Numbered from the stretch's first letter, positions 42,383 through 53,704 are shown. The stretch: DNA of 64,000 nucleotides from Armigeres subalbatus (GCF_024139115.2 NC_085141.1:170760994-170824993), one strand, 5' to 3'. Numbers and translations are program-made. Notes: generated from the letters alone by a model not told the origin.

Positions 42383-43748
42383 ATGGACATTTCCCATACC
42401 CGACCTCCCATACCCGGCCTTCGAGGTGGCGACGGAACAGCTGGACGCCATCGTCGACTTTGCGTCATCGAAGCATAATATCAGTAAGTAACTCAAGAGG
42501 AGCTTGCTGAAACTTCAAAAGTCGATGTTGGACGCCAAGCTGGAAACGGCGGTCGGGAATTCGCGGATTTGGGCAAGGTCGAATCGACCGAGGGAGTGCC
42601 AGCGAAGACGGTGGTGCCAAAGTCTACCCAGACTGAGGCTCAAGTATTCGCGGGCACGTCGGGGGTGACTGCTTCAACGGAGCAGACACAAAAACGGGGG
42701 AGACAGTCTCTAGGGGATGAGCTTCCTGGGGGTCGCTCCAAAACGCGGAGGGTTATTTACTACCTCGAACAAGGGTAGTGGGGCTGGGATGCTGAACCCC
42801 TGCCAGGTACCTCCAAAACCGGGGGAGGAAGGACCTGGAAAGGTCCGTCCACCCAGGAAAGACGGTGGTATGGGGTTACGGCAGGCTGAGAGCTCTCAGC
42901 CGCCCCAGACCAGGGAAATAGAGGGGGATGACGCCTCCTGGACCCTGGTCAAGAACAAGAGGAAACCGAAGACGTCAAGGGCTGAAACGAAGGCCCAGGC
43001 GAATGAGGGTAGCAAGAAGTCTAGGGTAGGCGCCAATCGCTCCAGGGGCGATGCCCTAGTCATCACGGCGGACGAGGCCAAGTACTCGGACGTCTTGAAG
43101 GCGATGAGGAGTGACGTCAAGCTCGGTGAACTCGGCGCCAACGTACATACGTCGAATAATAATAATAATAATAATAAAATGGGCGAGATGATCGTCGAGC
43201 TGAAGCGGGGCGTCTCGCAAAAGGGCACCGCCTACAAGAGGTTGGCGGAGGAAGTTCTAGGCGAGACGGTCAAGGTGAGGGCACTCACGACGGAGGTGAA
43301 TCTAAGGGTTAAAGACCTGGACGAGATCACCGAAGTCGAAGAGCTCGTCACGGCACTGCGGCGACAGTGTGAAGTGGAGACGCCCACCGCAGCCGTTCGG
43401 CTACGGAAAGGTCCGGCAGGGACGCAGGTAGCATTGGTTCGGCTATCTGCAGCGGACGCCTCCAAAGTAGTCAAGTTAGGGAGCGTCAAGGTGGGATGGT
43501 CGGTATGCCCTGTGGGCATATACGAGCAACTCGAAGTTTGCTTCAAGTGCCTGGAACAGGGGCACAAGCAATGGGACTGCAAAGGCCCTGACAGAAGCAA
43601 CCTCTGCCGACGCTGCGGATTAGAGGGACATAAGGCACAATGCTGCACGAATCTTCCCAATTGTTTGATTTGTTCCAGCAAAGCTGTGAACAGCAAGCAC
43701 CCCATGGGGGGTTCGAAGTGCCCGGCGTTCAAATCACAGTGCAGGTAA
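42383..43748 (+). pseudogene. Gag-like ORF1 with CCHC zinc knuckles
   Basis: The N-terminal part (FEVATEQLDAIVDFASSKHN from about 42420) is separated from the main frame 42717-43748 by stops and frameshifts. The 343-codon main frame has a charged linker, an Asn run from an AAT microsatellite (about 43157-43180), then a conserved block VRALTTEVNLRVKDLDEITE. Two C-x2-C-x4-H-x4-C knuckles follow (CFKCLEQGHKQWDC near residue 275 and CRRCGLEGHKAQCC near 297), then a third CLIC...HPMGGSKC. Such proteins bind the retrotransposon RNA. The frame ends just past the deletion junction. Confidence 0.85.
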
Positions 43749-44010
43749 CGCAGCTGGCTTGCTCGGCCTCGCCCGAGTGTTTGGTGTGCGCAGGTTTAGA
43801 GGAAACGGCCGAACACGTGTTGTTCGTGTGCCCACGTTTTCGCGCAATGCGTGACCACATGCTTGCCACATGTGGTCTGGACACTACCCCGGACAACCTA
43901 GTTCGGAGGATGTGTAAAGATGAAGTTGGCTGGAACGCCGTTTTATCGGCTATCGCCCAAATCGTCTCGGAGCTACACAGAAGGTGGCGCGTGGACTCAA
44001 GGATGGCTAG
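43740..44010 (+). pseudogene. ORF2 C-terminal zinc-finger remnant
   Basis: In the frame of 43640-44221, the sequence SPECLVCAGLEETAEHVLFV followed by CPRF is the C-x2-C-x7-H-x4-C finger found after the RT domain in R1/Jockey/I-type ORF2 proteins. DEVGWNAVLSAIAQIVSELH follows. It is in a different frame from ORF1 and starts at the deletion junction near 43740-43755, so it cannot be made as part of an active polymerase. Confidence 0.8.
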
Positions 44011-44769
44011 TTCAGGCGCAAATAAGAGGTGGTCCAAGGGATCGGAGTCGGCTTCATGGGTCATACTGGTGGTCATGCCCTGTGGTCGAACTCGATCATT
44101 TAATCGCAAGTGGTCGCGCGAAGAACAACATGGTATCGTCGCTTTCGCGGCGTCGGTTAACCGGGCGGGTTCCGAACCCGAGGACGGAAAGGGGTCCTCG
44201 TCAAGGCTGGGGCAGGCGTAGGCACCGCGTCGGCAAGTCCCTCTGTGTGTTGGCGAATATACCCTATCGCAGAGAGGTCAATTTGGGGTGCACGCGGCAT
44301 CATCATTCTTGATAGCAGTCGTGCAGAGGGAAGCAGGCGCGAAGTCGACCCTTCCCACCTTCCGAGGACGTAGGGCGTGGTAAGGCCACCTGGAAAGCCG
44401 GCAACGCGCTGGCACGATACCATGGTGTTCTTCTAAAAAAGCGAGTTACGATGTTCGGTGCTGCAAGGACACGCAGCTAACCTCGAGGGTGCGTTGTGCA
44501 CTGGCCCCCCTTTGAAGCATTACTTTCTGGTTGTACCGAAAGGACTATGGGCTTGGCGGCAATGGAAACGGTTTAGCGGGTCGGGGATGTAGTCCTGCCT
44601 TCCTCGGTGATCCCTAACCCCGCACTTCCTGGTCAACTCAGGATGTCTGTTGAGCAGATTCCCCCCCCCCCCATTGCTTAGGAAGAAAATAAAAGACATC
44701 ATCACAATTTGTTAAAATAAGTTGATTAGTCTATAACCATGTAAGTACCATTTTTCCTATGAAATGTTC

Positions 44770-44816
44770 ATCTTTGGAGCGAACATATATATTTTACGTA
44801 CACTTAGTGTTCGAGA
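44770..44816 (-). repeat. Fragment of 5240-type repeat
   Basis: On the minus strand it reads GCCTTCTCGAACACTAAGTG and then TATATGTTCGCTCCAAAGA, matching the start of the copy at 38464. Confidence 0.65.
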
Positions 44817-44902
44817 AGGCAAAACAGCCCTCCAATAGCTATTACAAGAATTCCTAGGAGACCTATTCCGTTAATCCAATGAAATTATTAAAAAAAGACA
44901 TT

Positions 44903-45206
44903 CAGAGCAATTCTTCTTCTTCTTCTTCTTATTGGCATTACATCCCCACACTGGGACAGAGCCGCCTCGCAGCTTAGTGTTCATTAAGCACTTCCACAGT
45001 TATTAACTGCGAGGTTTCTAAGCCAGGTTACCATTTTTGCATTCGTATATCATGAGGCTAGCACGATGATACTTTTATGCCCAGGAAAGTCGAGACAATT
45101 TCTCATCCGAAAACTGCCTAGACCGTCACCGGGAATCGAACCCAGCCACGCTCAGCATGGTCTTGCTTTGTAGCCTAAGGAGGGCCCCGAGCAGCCCAGA
45201 GCAATT
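44903..45206 (-). mobile_element. Feilai SINE, 10-bp TSD
   Basis: The element 44913-45196 is flanked by CAGAGCAATT at 44903-44912 and 45197-45206. Read on the minus strand it has a tRNA-like head with a perfect B box GGGTTCGATTCCC, a conserved body and a GAA triplet tail (TTC at 44913-44929 on the plus strand). I recognise it as Feilai from Aedes aegypti. The head lacks part of the A-box region present in the copy at 53184. Confidence 0.9.
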
Positions 45207-45209
45207 ACC

Positions 45210-47100
45210 GTTTCGATTTAAATGATATGTCTCTTCTCATCACAATTGAAGGTCAAGTTAATTAGGCTTTTCAACTTCCGCATTCCACCTGCGGTAAGTG
45301 GAAAACAACTCCTAACTTTCAAATCTATTTCCATAAATTTCAAGAAACCAAAATTGACTGTTTTTGATACCCCATAATGATTAATTGCATTTAAATCATT
45401 TAAACTGGTTTTGCAATAATGTAAACTTGAACTTTTCCACTTCCCCCAGTGTACCTTACCATAAATAAAAGACGTCCGCACAAGTCGAAATAAATACCTG
45501 AAGCCCAGGAAAAATAAATATTGTAATATGTAAATGTTTCAATTCCTTTATCATAATGGCTGCACTGACCAGCAATGGATTTGAGTAGAATTTTTAATGC
45601 GTGCTAATTTTCTGATTGAAGCCTTTGATTATATTTTGCATAATTGCACATCATTTCTGTCTAGGAACATGATGCAATCTGATAGGATAAATATAAAAAA
45701 AAATCATCCAAATATAAGATTTATAAGGAAAACATTTGAGCCACACAAACATTCCAACCGGTCGTAAAAAATACCGTATTGAGCCATTGGACTACACCTT
45801 TATTGAATCAAATTGGTTTCGGTATAGGCCCCCGAACAAGCCATCATGAATCCTTTTTATCTGAAGTTCGATTTCCGCTTTTTACTTCCACCCAGTATCG
45901 TTGCTGCAGATTTAGTTATAGACGGTGGGGTGGCAAGCCACGGTGGTGATCTGATCCGCACGGCGAACGCTCGCGAATACACAAAAAACTGGGCCTCATA
46001 TAGAGAAATGACAATATCAGGATGTGCGGCAATCATAATAACAATAACCGATATACCTTAACCCTCAATATTCGTAACCTTCTAGCCGGGAGGAAGACCC
46101 GCCAAGTTTTGTTTTCCTGAACCATCTATGCCGGTGTAGCCATATAACGTGCATAAAATTGTGTGTGGTTTTTGATTTTGATATTTTTACGACTGCATGC
46201 ATACCTTATGGGTGTTGGGACAATCGTTTCGGTTATTGTACACTGGTAATTCAACGCAAAGGGAAAATGTTTTCCCATAGGTATGCGATAAAACATATCA
46301 ATTTCAAGTTTGTGCATTATCGAATAATCAGGCTTTAAAATATACCGAAATTGAGAAAAAAACAATCGAACTAGCCAAGATCTGATATTACAACTAAAAA
46401 CCCATGCTTTTGCTATTGTATAAGAAATTATGAAAATAATTGTTAAAAATCAATAGCTCAAAACGACCCACACTGAGAGCAAGGAAGCTTCAAACGAAAG
46501 GTTGACTTTACCACATGGTTACTTATTCAGGAAGTATTTTCCTTTAAAATACAAAAAAAATATTTTTTCTTCATATAAATGTTTGTTTCTATGAATTCTG
46601 AAATGTCTGATTTTCTTTCAGAGTGTAATCGTACGAGGGTAAAAACATCGAAAAGCAAAATTTTCCCATTTTTTCTCTCTTCGGCACATATGTAAAAGTA
46701 GTAAAACTTGATACCTTTATTACCATATTTTCCAGATTCAATTGTTTTGATCACACTACCACGGAACGCTATTTCGAAAGCTTCATTGATCGGCTCTGAA
46801 GGGGGCTGGTTGTGTCACCGCTGTTCATGGTGGTGGAATCACTGTGTCGCGGCTATATGGATGCCCTGTTACTTGTTGGGATGTGAAATAATGGGAAGTC
46901 ACGTGGGAGAACCGTATGGAATGCGAAGCACTTAGATAATATCGCCAATATTGGCTGTTTCAAATTTCGAATTTATAGCCACAGCGCATGGCGCATTGTC
47001 TTGCACTAAAAAGAAAATGTCACCTTTTTCTGTCGTTTGAGATGTAACGAACATTGATGGCAGGTTCTTATGAATTATTATGATGATTACTGATATTTCT
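45210..47100. other. No recognisable gene
   Basis: Short frames at 45218-45481, 45846-46061, 46126-46365, 46527-46754 and 46708-46935 have no domain that I know. 45846-46061 contains a GGVASHGGDLIRTANAREYT-like peptide that I could not place. Confidence 0.4.
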
Positions 47101-47101
47101 C

Positions 47102-50100
47102 AATCAATGCTATTACTTACTTACTTACGGATCCTGTACACCTCCGGTGGTGCAAAGGGCCGACTTGAAAGATCTCCATCCTGAGCGTTGCCCGGCTATC
47201 GCTTTAACCTGTTGCCAGGTTAGATTTCGGTCGACTTCTTTTATTTCTTTATTGAGGCTTCGCCGCCATGAGCCTCTGGGTCTGCCTCTGCTGCGATGTC
47301 CCGCTGGGTTCCAGTCTAATGCTTGTTTACAGATTTCGTTTCCGCCCCTACGTAGAGTGTGGCCGACCCAGCCCCACTTCCGATCCCGAATTTCTGTTGC
47401 TATCGGCCTCTGGTGACAACGACGATGGATCTCATTGTTTGAGATCCAGTTGTGAGGCCACCAGGCCCGAATTATATACCGCAGGCATCTGTTAATGAAC
47501 ACCTGCAGCCGTTGAGTGTTCTCCACTGATACACACCATGTTTCGCTAGCGTATAACAGCACAGATTTCACGTTAGAGTTGAAAATTCGTATTTTGGTGC
47601 GTTCACTTATCTGCCTGTTTTTCCAGATATTTCTTAAACTCGCAAAGGCAGCCCTTGCTTTCTTGATCCGTGCGCCTATGTCGATCTTGGTACCGCCGTC
47701 CGACGCCATTTGGCTACCAAGATATTGGAAGCTTTCAACATTCTCCACTGGTTGCCCGGCTACTGTGAAACTGGAAGGAGTCGCCGTGTTTACATCCAAC
47801 GATTTGGTTTTGTTGACGTTGATGACTAAACCTGCCGAAGAGGAGCGCTCGGCAAGGTCTTTGAGCTTTTTCTGCATATCAGAGCGCCGTTGCGCGAGGA
47901 GTGCAACGCCATCAGCCAATTCGAAGTCGTTTAGATGCTCCATGGTTATAGGCTGCCATAACAGCCCGCGGTTTGGTTCACGGTCAATCGCACCTACCAG
48001 AATCTCATCGATTACGATGAGGAACAGTAACGGTGATAGAATACATCCTTGCCTCACACCAGCTACGACCCGGATAGGGTCGGACAGGACCCCATTGTGC
48101 AGCACTCTACACGAAAAGGCCTCGTACTGTGCTTCGATGAGGCCGATGATTTTCTCAGGAACTCCCTTGCGTCTCAGGGCGCCCCACATATTCTCGTGAT
48201 TGAGACGGTCGAAAGCTTTTTCGTAGTCAATGAATACCAAGTAAAGGGACTCTTGGAATTCGTTGACCTGCTCCAGAATGATGCGGAGCGTGACAATATG
48301 GTCCACACAGAATCTTCCGGCACGGAATCCGGCTTGCTGCCGCCGGAGAGTCGCATCGATCTTCTCCTGAATCCGGGCTAGGATAATTTTGCACAGAACT
48401 TTGAGAACGGTACACAGCAACATAATGCCTCGCCAGTTATCGCATACAGTCAGGTCACCCTGTTTGGGCACGTTTACTAAGATACCTTGCATCCAGTCGA
48501 CCGGGAAAGTTGCGGTGTCCCAGATATTATGAAATAAACGATGCAGTAGTTGAGCGGATGTCATGGGGTCAGCTTTGAGCATCTCGGCTGATATGCGGTC
48601 GACCCCTGGGGCTTTATTCGATTTCATGCTTTGGATGGCTGTTTGAATCTCTAGCAGTGATGGAGCTTCGGTATTGACGCGTGTTATACGTCGGATCCTA
48701 GGCAGATCATGCCGAGGTAGTGATGGCCTGGCTGGCACTTGAAAAAGTTGTTCGAAGTGCTCGAACCAGCGTTTCAGCTGGTCAGTTGGGTCGGTCAATA
48801 ACTGATCATTCGCGTCTTTCACAGGCATCGTTGCATTCATCTTCGCCCCGCTTAAGCGTCGTGAGATATCGTAGAGGAGGCGAATGTCCCCGGTTGCGGC
48901 GGCTCTCTCTCCTACGTCGGCCAGAGAGTCTGCCCACGCTCGCTTGTCCCGAAGACATGAGCGTTTTACTTCCTTCTCAAGAGCCGCGTATCGTTGGCGG
49001 GCTAGAACTTTGGCTCCTCTGGTTTTTGATCGCTCTATCGCGGCTTTGGCTTCTCTTCGCTCCTCTATCTTCCTCCAGGTCTCCTCGGTGATCCATTGTT
49101 TTCTCTGGGTGCGTAGTTCGCCCAGATTGTTCTCGCTGGTGGCGATGAAGGCATTCTTGATGGCGGTCCATTGGTCTTCCACGCTGCCACCTTCCGGAAT
49201 ATCTGCAGCACGCGTCTCCAGTTCTTTAACGAAGGACCGTTTCACCGTGGCATCTTCCAGTCGGCGTGTGTTGAATCGTCGTCCAACTCTTTCCTCCTGC
49301 TGACGAATCCGCGCAATGCGCAGGCGTATTTCGCCGATGAGGAGGTGATGATCAGACGCGATATCGGCACTACGTTTATTCCGTGCATCAAGAAGGCTCC
49401 GTTTCCATTTTCGGCTGATGCAGATGTGGTCGATTTGATTTTCTGTAAAGCCGTCACGGGAGACCCACGTGACCTTGTGAACCGGTCGATGAGGGAAGAG
49501 CGATCCCCCGATCACCATGTCGTTATTACCACAAAATTCTGCGAACAGCTCTCCGTTTTCGCTCATTTCTCCGAGACCATGGCGTCCCATAATGCGCTCA
49601 TGGTTCGAGTTGTCGGATCCGATCTTCGGATCCATTGGATTATAGTAAGGTTTCGGACCCGTGTTCTAAATCTGGCAACGATTATCCTTTCACTTATAGG
49701 TTCCCACTTCATAAGCGCAGAGTGTGCCTGAGCGCTTAGTAGGAAGCCAACTCCGCGTTGCCGGGGAGCGTGTTCACCTCGTAAACCAGAGTATAGCAGA
49801 ACTTGTCCCGACGGCGTTCTGTGTTCTCCAAAGTTTGGCCAACGGACTTCACTCAGTCCCAGGATCTCAAGCTTCATGCGGCGTGCCTCATTGGCAAGTT
49901 GTGCCAATTTACCCTGCTGGGCTAGGGTTAAAACGTTCCATGTTCCTATTCGTGTCCGTTGTTTCGCGCTAAGAGTCGTCGCCGCAAAATCAGTCCGTAT
50001 TCTTTCATTATCGGATTCTCGATTGATGTTTCAGGAACAGTAGGTTGTTGGCCCAAGGTTCCCTATTCACCGGGATGGGGCTGCCATCTTAGGTATAGCT

Positions 50101-50574
50101 TCCTGGGAATAGCATTTCATACTCAGCCGCTGGATGCCAGAACAGACGCTGTTGGAGCCGCACCTCCTTGGTGGACAGACGCTCGATCAGTCGGGTCAAA
50201 TTTGTTTAAAGTCCAACCCAACACCAGGACTAGGCTAGTGCGCTTTGAGCGGCACACGGTCGCTTTGATAGGGCTTGCTTGGGGACACATGCAGCTTTTT
50301 ATAGAAGTTCAACAGAGCCCACTGTCGAACCCCACCACATCCTAGGCAGACCCCACAGGACGCACCCTCTCACTCTAGCTGATGTCAGAAGGACAACAGT
50401 GCCCAGGCTACACTACCAGCTAAGTACGCAACCCTTAGCTGGCGGTCAATTGTCATCGGAAGACCCGTGGAAGCGTGAGTATTGGAACTTGTGAGGACCA
50501 GAGCTATGTTAGGCGCCCCTTCCCGGATGTCAACTCACCATTTCGCAGCCCAAAATCAAAAAATCAATGCTATT
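47102..50574 (-). mobile_element. Near full-length RTE-like LINE, copy 1
   Basis: The element (47115 to about 50561) is flanked by AATCAATGCTATT at 47102-47114 and 50562-50574. It runs on the minus strand with a 5' region at 50560-49980, endonuclease (about 49950-49300), RT (about 48600-47800) and a GTAA-repeat tail at 47115-47128. It is almost identical over its length to copy 2 at 54928-58470. A deletion of about 120 bp relative to copy 2 removes part of the endonuclease near 49625. Confidence 0.9.
47125..49635 (-). pseudogene. RTE-like ORF2, 836 codons, catalytic motif damaged
   Basis: One long frame covers the C-terminal endonuclease region and the whole RT. Residues 1-105 hold WVSRDGFTENQIDHICISRK and SDHHLLIGEIRL (APE-type endonuclease, catalytic SDH). 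The RT has VFIDYEKAFDRLNHE (near 468, catalytic Asp), GVRQGCILSPLLFLIV (near 527) and VINVNKTKSLDV. The C-terminus carries SETWCVSVENTQRLQVFINR and RSRGRPRGSWRRSL. The motif that should be ADD reads LADGVALLA near residue 573. Copy 2 has LADDVALLA, so the second catalytic Asp is Gly here. The N-terminal endonuclease half lies in another frame (49563-49907), separated by the deletion. The ATG at 49635 is only the first Met after the junction. Confidence 0.85.
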
Positions 50575-50633
50575 GCATCGAATTAATGCTACAAGAATTA
50601 TTCAAAAATTAGCGTTTTCACAGAAAAACGTTT

Positions 50634-50834
50634 ACACACGATTCTTTTTTTTACACGGGGGATGCGTTTCGTGTAAAAAAAGTTTTCAGTTCAAAATCTT
50701 TAAAATCCGTGTAAAAAAAGTTTTATGATTTCTCGACGAATAATGCAAAATGGAGCAACTTTGCAAAAATTTTGTATGGAATTTTTTTTACACGGCCGTG
50801 TAAAAAAAATCCATGTAAAAACAGAATCGGGTGT
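50634..50834. mobile_element. TTTTTACACGG-rich MITE
   Basis: The left end ACACACGATTCTTTTTTTTA and the inverted right end ACACCCGATTCTGTTTTTAC match over about 25 bp. Internal CGTGTAAAAAAAG words repeat. About 200 bp, non-coding. Confidence 0.7.
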
Positions 50835-50922
50835 ATATGCATAAGAAAATGCAAAAAAGGTATTTGTGCTTTTACTCTTTAGTATGGAAAATATTCAACA
50901 CAACATGAATTTTATACAAGTT

Positions 50923-51023
50923 ATCCCAAGTAACATTTTAAGTTTTAAAACGCTCTTGAAGTCCATAACTTACTCTTCAAGAGTGGTATAAAACCAGCAT
51001 AAAGCCAAAATGTTACTAGGGAT
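50923..51023. mobile_element. 100-bp MITE, CCCAAGTAAC ends
   Basis: ATCCCAAGTAACATTTT is inverted at the right end as ATCCCTAGTAACATTTT. The interior has a CTCTTGAAG/CTTCAAGAG hairpin. The ends resemble those of the MITE at 7986-8191. Confidence 0.75.
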
Positions 51024-51291
51024 GCTAATACCAACGACTAAATTGTCCTCATTTGCGTATAATTAAGAACTGTAGAAGCTATAATGTAGAACGTAGATCC
51101 ATTGAAGAAAAATAAGAAGATCCCACAGAACTCAATTCGATTTAAACAAAAGTACAGACTGGAAGATCATCCAGCACCTACTAATACTTTAACACAGACA
51201 GTACCTAAGTACTTAAGGAAGAAACATCAATGTCCTAGATATTGCAGTATTCTAGGGTTAGTACACTTTGTAAAGTTAAAAAAATGTTTTT

Positions 51292-51470
51292 AGCAATTCC
51301 TGATATTAATACCTGGTTTACAGTTCCTACGGCCTACTTCTCCATATCAACGAAATAAGTGCGGTAAAGACTTTTTTGCAATTCCTGATCATAATACCTG
51401 GTTTACAGTTGGCGTTTGAGTGATAAAACGGCCTACTTTTCCATACCAATGACATGGGTGCTTTAATGAA
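51292..51470 (+). repeat. Two-copy tandem repeat, ~85 bp
   Basis: GCAATTCCTGATATTAATAC and GCAATTCCTGATCATAATAC open the two units. Both continue with CTGGTTTACAGTT and then CGGCCTACTT. Confidence 0.7.
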
Positions 51471-51501
51471 CATTATGCAACTGAAATGGGTTGCATAAAA
51501 T

Positions 51502-51533
51502 CCATTATAGCACTCATTTGGGTGCTATAATGG
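51502..51533. repeat. Short perfect hairpin
   Basis: CCATTATAGCAC and GTGCTATAATGG form 12-bp arms around an 8-nt loop. GTTGCATAAAATCCATT just before it recurs near 51978, so the hairpin probably belongs to a small repeat family. Confidence 0.7.
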
Positions 51534-51833
51534 AAAACCAGCATTAAAACAATAGTTTCATGACCACATTCAGCTAAATTGGCTGTGTGTGGCGTGTTAC
51601 GTAATAAATGAAATAATTTTATGGGCATGACATCCAATTTTCCAAAGGCAGGTTTATCTATCGCTTTATGGTCTGTCGAACACACAATGGGACACGATAA
51701 TATGGAATCTGTTTGTTTTCTGCAGAAACATGATTTTTTGGTAAGATTGGTCATGTTAAGTAAATAAAATTGTACCATTGTGGTACAGATTTATCATATT
51801 TAAGCCCATTTTTCGTCATTGCAAAAAATAGAG

Positions 51834-51956
51834 TGTGCAACTCGTTGCAAAACTCGATTTTTTCAGCACTCGTAGTATTTATCCAACTTGGCAAGCCTCG
51901 TTGGATAAACGTACAACTCGTGCTGAAAAAATCATCTTTTTGCAACTAGTTGCACA
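51834..51956. mobile_element. 123-bp near-palindromic MITE
   Basis: TGTGCAACTCGTTGCAAAA on the left is inverted on the right, as are the CAGCACTCGT and TTATCCAAC words further in. Only a 12-nt centre (TTGGCAAGCCTC) is unpaired. A half copy (ACTTGTGTTGAAAAAATCAA up to GTTGCACAA) lies at about 52972-53020. Confidence 0.8.
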
Positions 51957-52023
51957 AACTACTATTATGCATCTTAAATGAGTTGCATAAAATCCATTGT
52001 AACACTCAATTGGGTGCTTCGTG

Positions 52024-52200
52024 CGGTTAGCGACGTCAATCTTCTAGACGCGATTCCCGCCCCGGTAAGGAGAAAACTTTTCGGGATCGGAAAATTCTCC
52101 ACTGGTCCACTGGGTGTTATGTGCCCTGTCTGTAGTCTAATGCGGTGATGTTAAGTGTTCAGTCTTAATGACCTCTAGTCGAAGACGGAAACTTTTTTAA
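52024..52200 (+). mobile_element. tRNA-derived SINE fragment
   Basis: GTGCGGTTAGCGACGTCAAT, then CGCGATTCCCGCCCCGGT (partial B box), then AAAATTCTCCACTGGTCCAC and GTGATGTTAAGTGTTCAGTC resembles a tRNA-derived mosquito SINE that I have seen. The tRNA-like head is shortened between the A and B boxes. The ends are not defined by a TSD. Confidence 0.55.
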
Positions 52201-53090
52201 CTCTTTAAAGGCCCTTCAAAAAATGCAACCCGCAAAAATTTTTTTTTTATTTTTTTTTTGCAATTTTGTTTGTTTGTTTCCAATACAGCATGCATAAAAT
52301 ACCAAATAACCATATTTCTAGTAATAATGTGCGTCATATTCTAATCATTATGAGATATAGAGAATAAAAACCACAGTTTTCAAGAAAACTTCGATTGCAG
52401 CGTTCTCGTAAAAGCGCAAAAGTGCGCAAGCAAATCACTCACTAAAAGGTGGTACTAGTGTTATTTCTTAATCCCCTATTTACAGAAGTGGGGACATTTG
52501 GGGACATTAGGTTTGCGGGACCATTCAATAGCGAGGAATTATGATAATTAAAGTTTTTCTTCTACAACTTTTTGACATTAATCTTCTCGTCCAAAACAAA
52601 CCAAACTATCGAAAAGCAAAGGTTTTAAGCTGCATAGTACACATATCCATTTGTTGTACAAAATGCAACGCGCGCGTGCTTGTGTTGCAAAAGTTGGCGC
52701 GCGTTCTGAAAGGTTGAAAAGCTCCAAACGCGGGGAGCAGTGGTTCTGATGATGCATTTCAACTTGTTCTACACAAATGTGCGACCCCTAACATAAAATG
52801 AGCGAGAACAAAGCGAGAAGCATCACTTCTCTGCCCTTATCCGATTCTGTTTTTTCGCACATGTTTTATACAAGTTTGATAAATTTGTTAGCATGGCTTG
52901 TTATGATTCGGAATAGTTTTTGCCTTTCTTTCATCGTCTAATGAAAGCGATGTCTGCAAACCCTGCTCTGAGTACAACTTGTGTTGAAAAAATCAACTTT
53001 TTGCAACTAGTTGCACAACCTTATATCTATATCGAAGTAGCCGAGAAGTTATGTAAAAATTTAATTTCGATAAAATTCCAGTCAATTACA
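52201..53090. other. No recognisable gene
   Basis: It contains T-rich runs near 52238-52262, a GCGCGCGTGC-type stretch near 52670, and the half copy of the 51834 palindrome at 52972-53020. No coding domain. Confidence 0.45.
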
Positions 53091-53168
53091 CAGGGATCAC
53101 CCTTTTGAACTCTGCGTACAAAATCCTGTCGCGTATCCTGTTTAACAGACTGAGACCGCTTGAGGAGT

Positions 53169-53488
53169 CCTTCATCGGCGAATCTTCTTTTTCTTTCTTT
53201 TCTTCTTATTTTTTGTTGGCCTTACATCCCCACTGGGACATTGCCGCCTCGCAGCTTGTTCATTAAGCACTTCCACAGTTATTAACTGCGAGGTTTCTAA
53301 GCCATTTCTGCATTCGTATATCATGAGGCTAACACGATGATACTTTTATGCCCAGGGAAGTCGAGATAATTTCCAATTCGAAAATTGCCTAGACCGGCAC
53401 CGGGAATCGAACCCAGCCACTTTCAGCATGGTCTTGCTTTGTAGCTATGCATCTTACCACACGGCTAAGGAGGCCTTCGTCGGCGAAT
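53169..53488 (-). mobile_element. Feilai SINE with 15-bp TSD
   Basis: The element 53184-53473 is flanked by CCTTCATCGGCGAAT and CCTTCGTCGGCGAAT (one mismatch). On the minus strand it shows an A box TAGCCGTGTGGTAAG and a perfect B box GGGTTCGATTCCC, the conserved Feilai body and a degenerate T/C-rich (GAA-type) tail. It splits the shell RT within FIGEY/QAG. Confidence 0.9.
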
Positions 53489-53613
53489 ACTAGGCTGGTT
53501 TATGTGAGGGTCGATCAACGACGGATCAGCCTGTGGATGATCCTTGATGGATTCTGGGAGTACAACTTGCAGACTCACCATTTGTTCATTGATTTCAAAG
53601 CAGCGTACGATTC

Positions 53614-53704
53614 AGACTGAGACGGCTTTAGGAGTCCTTCATCGGCGAATCTTCTTTTTCTTTCTTTTCTTCTTATTTTTTGTTGGCCTTACATTCCCAC
53701 TGGG
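53614..53704 (+). repeat. Duplicate of 53148-53237 inside RT
   Basis: These 91 bases repeat 53148-53237 almost exactly, from AGACTGAGACCGCTTGAGGA through the Feilai tail to CCCCACTGGG. They replace the codons expected between AAYDS and ELWQ. Because the copied segment spans a Feilai-shell junction, the event came after the Feilai insertion. Confidence 0.9.

Larger units (their letters stand above)
42383..44675 (+). mobile_element. Internally deleted R1-like LINE
   Basis: The element contains most of a gag-like ORF1, then jumps straight to the C-terminal end of ORF2, a 3' region and a C12 run (44661-44672). The endonuclease and RT, normally about 3 kb, are missing. The 5' start adjoins the inverted-repeat element. 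The GC-rich coding part contrasts with the surrounding AT-rich DNA. The clade (R1/LOA group) is judged from ORF1 and ORF2-tail zinc-finger patterns. Confidence 0.75.

Noticed and set aside
47516..49731. Long plus-strand ORFs opposite RTE-like copies (also 55320-57643)
   Set aside because: They are antisense shadows of the endonuclease-RT coding sequence, which shows clear family motifs on the minus strand.
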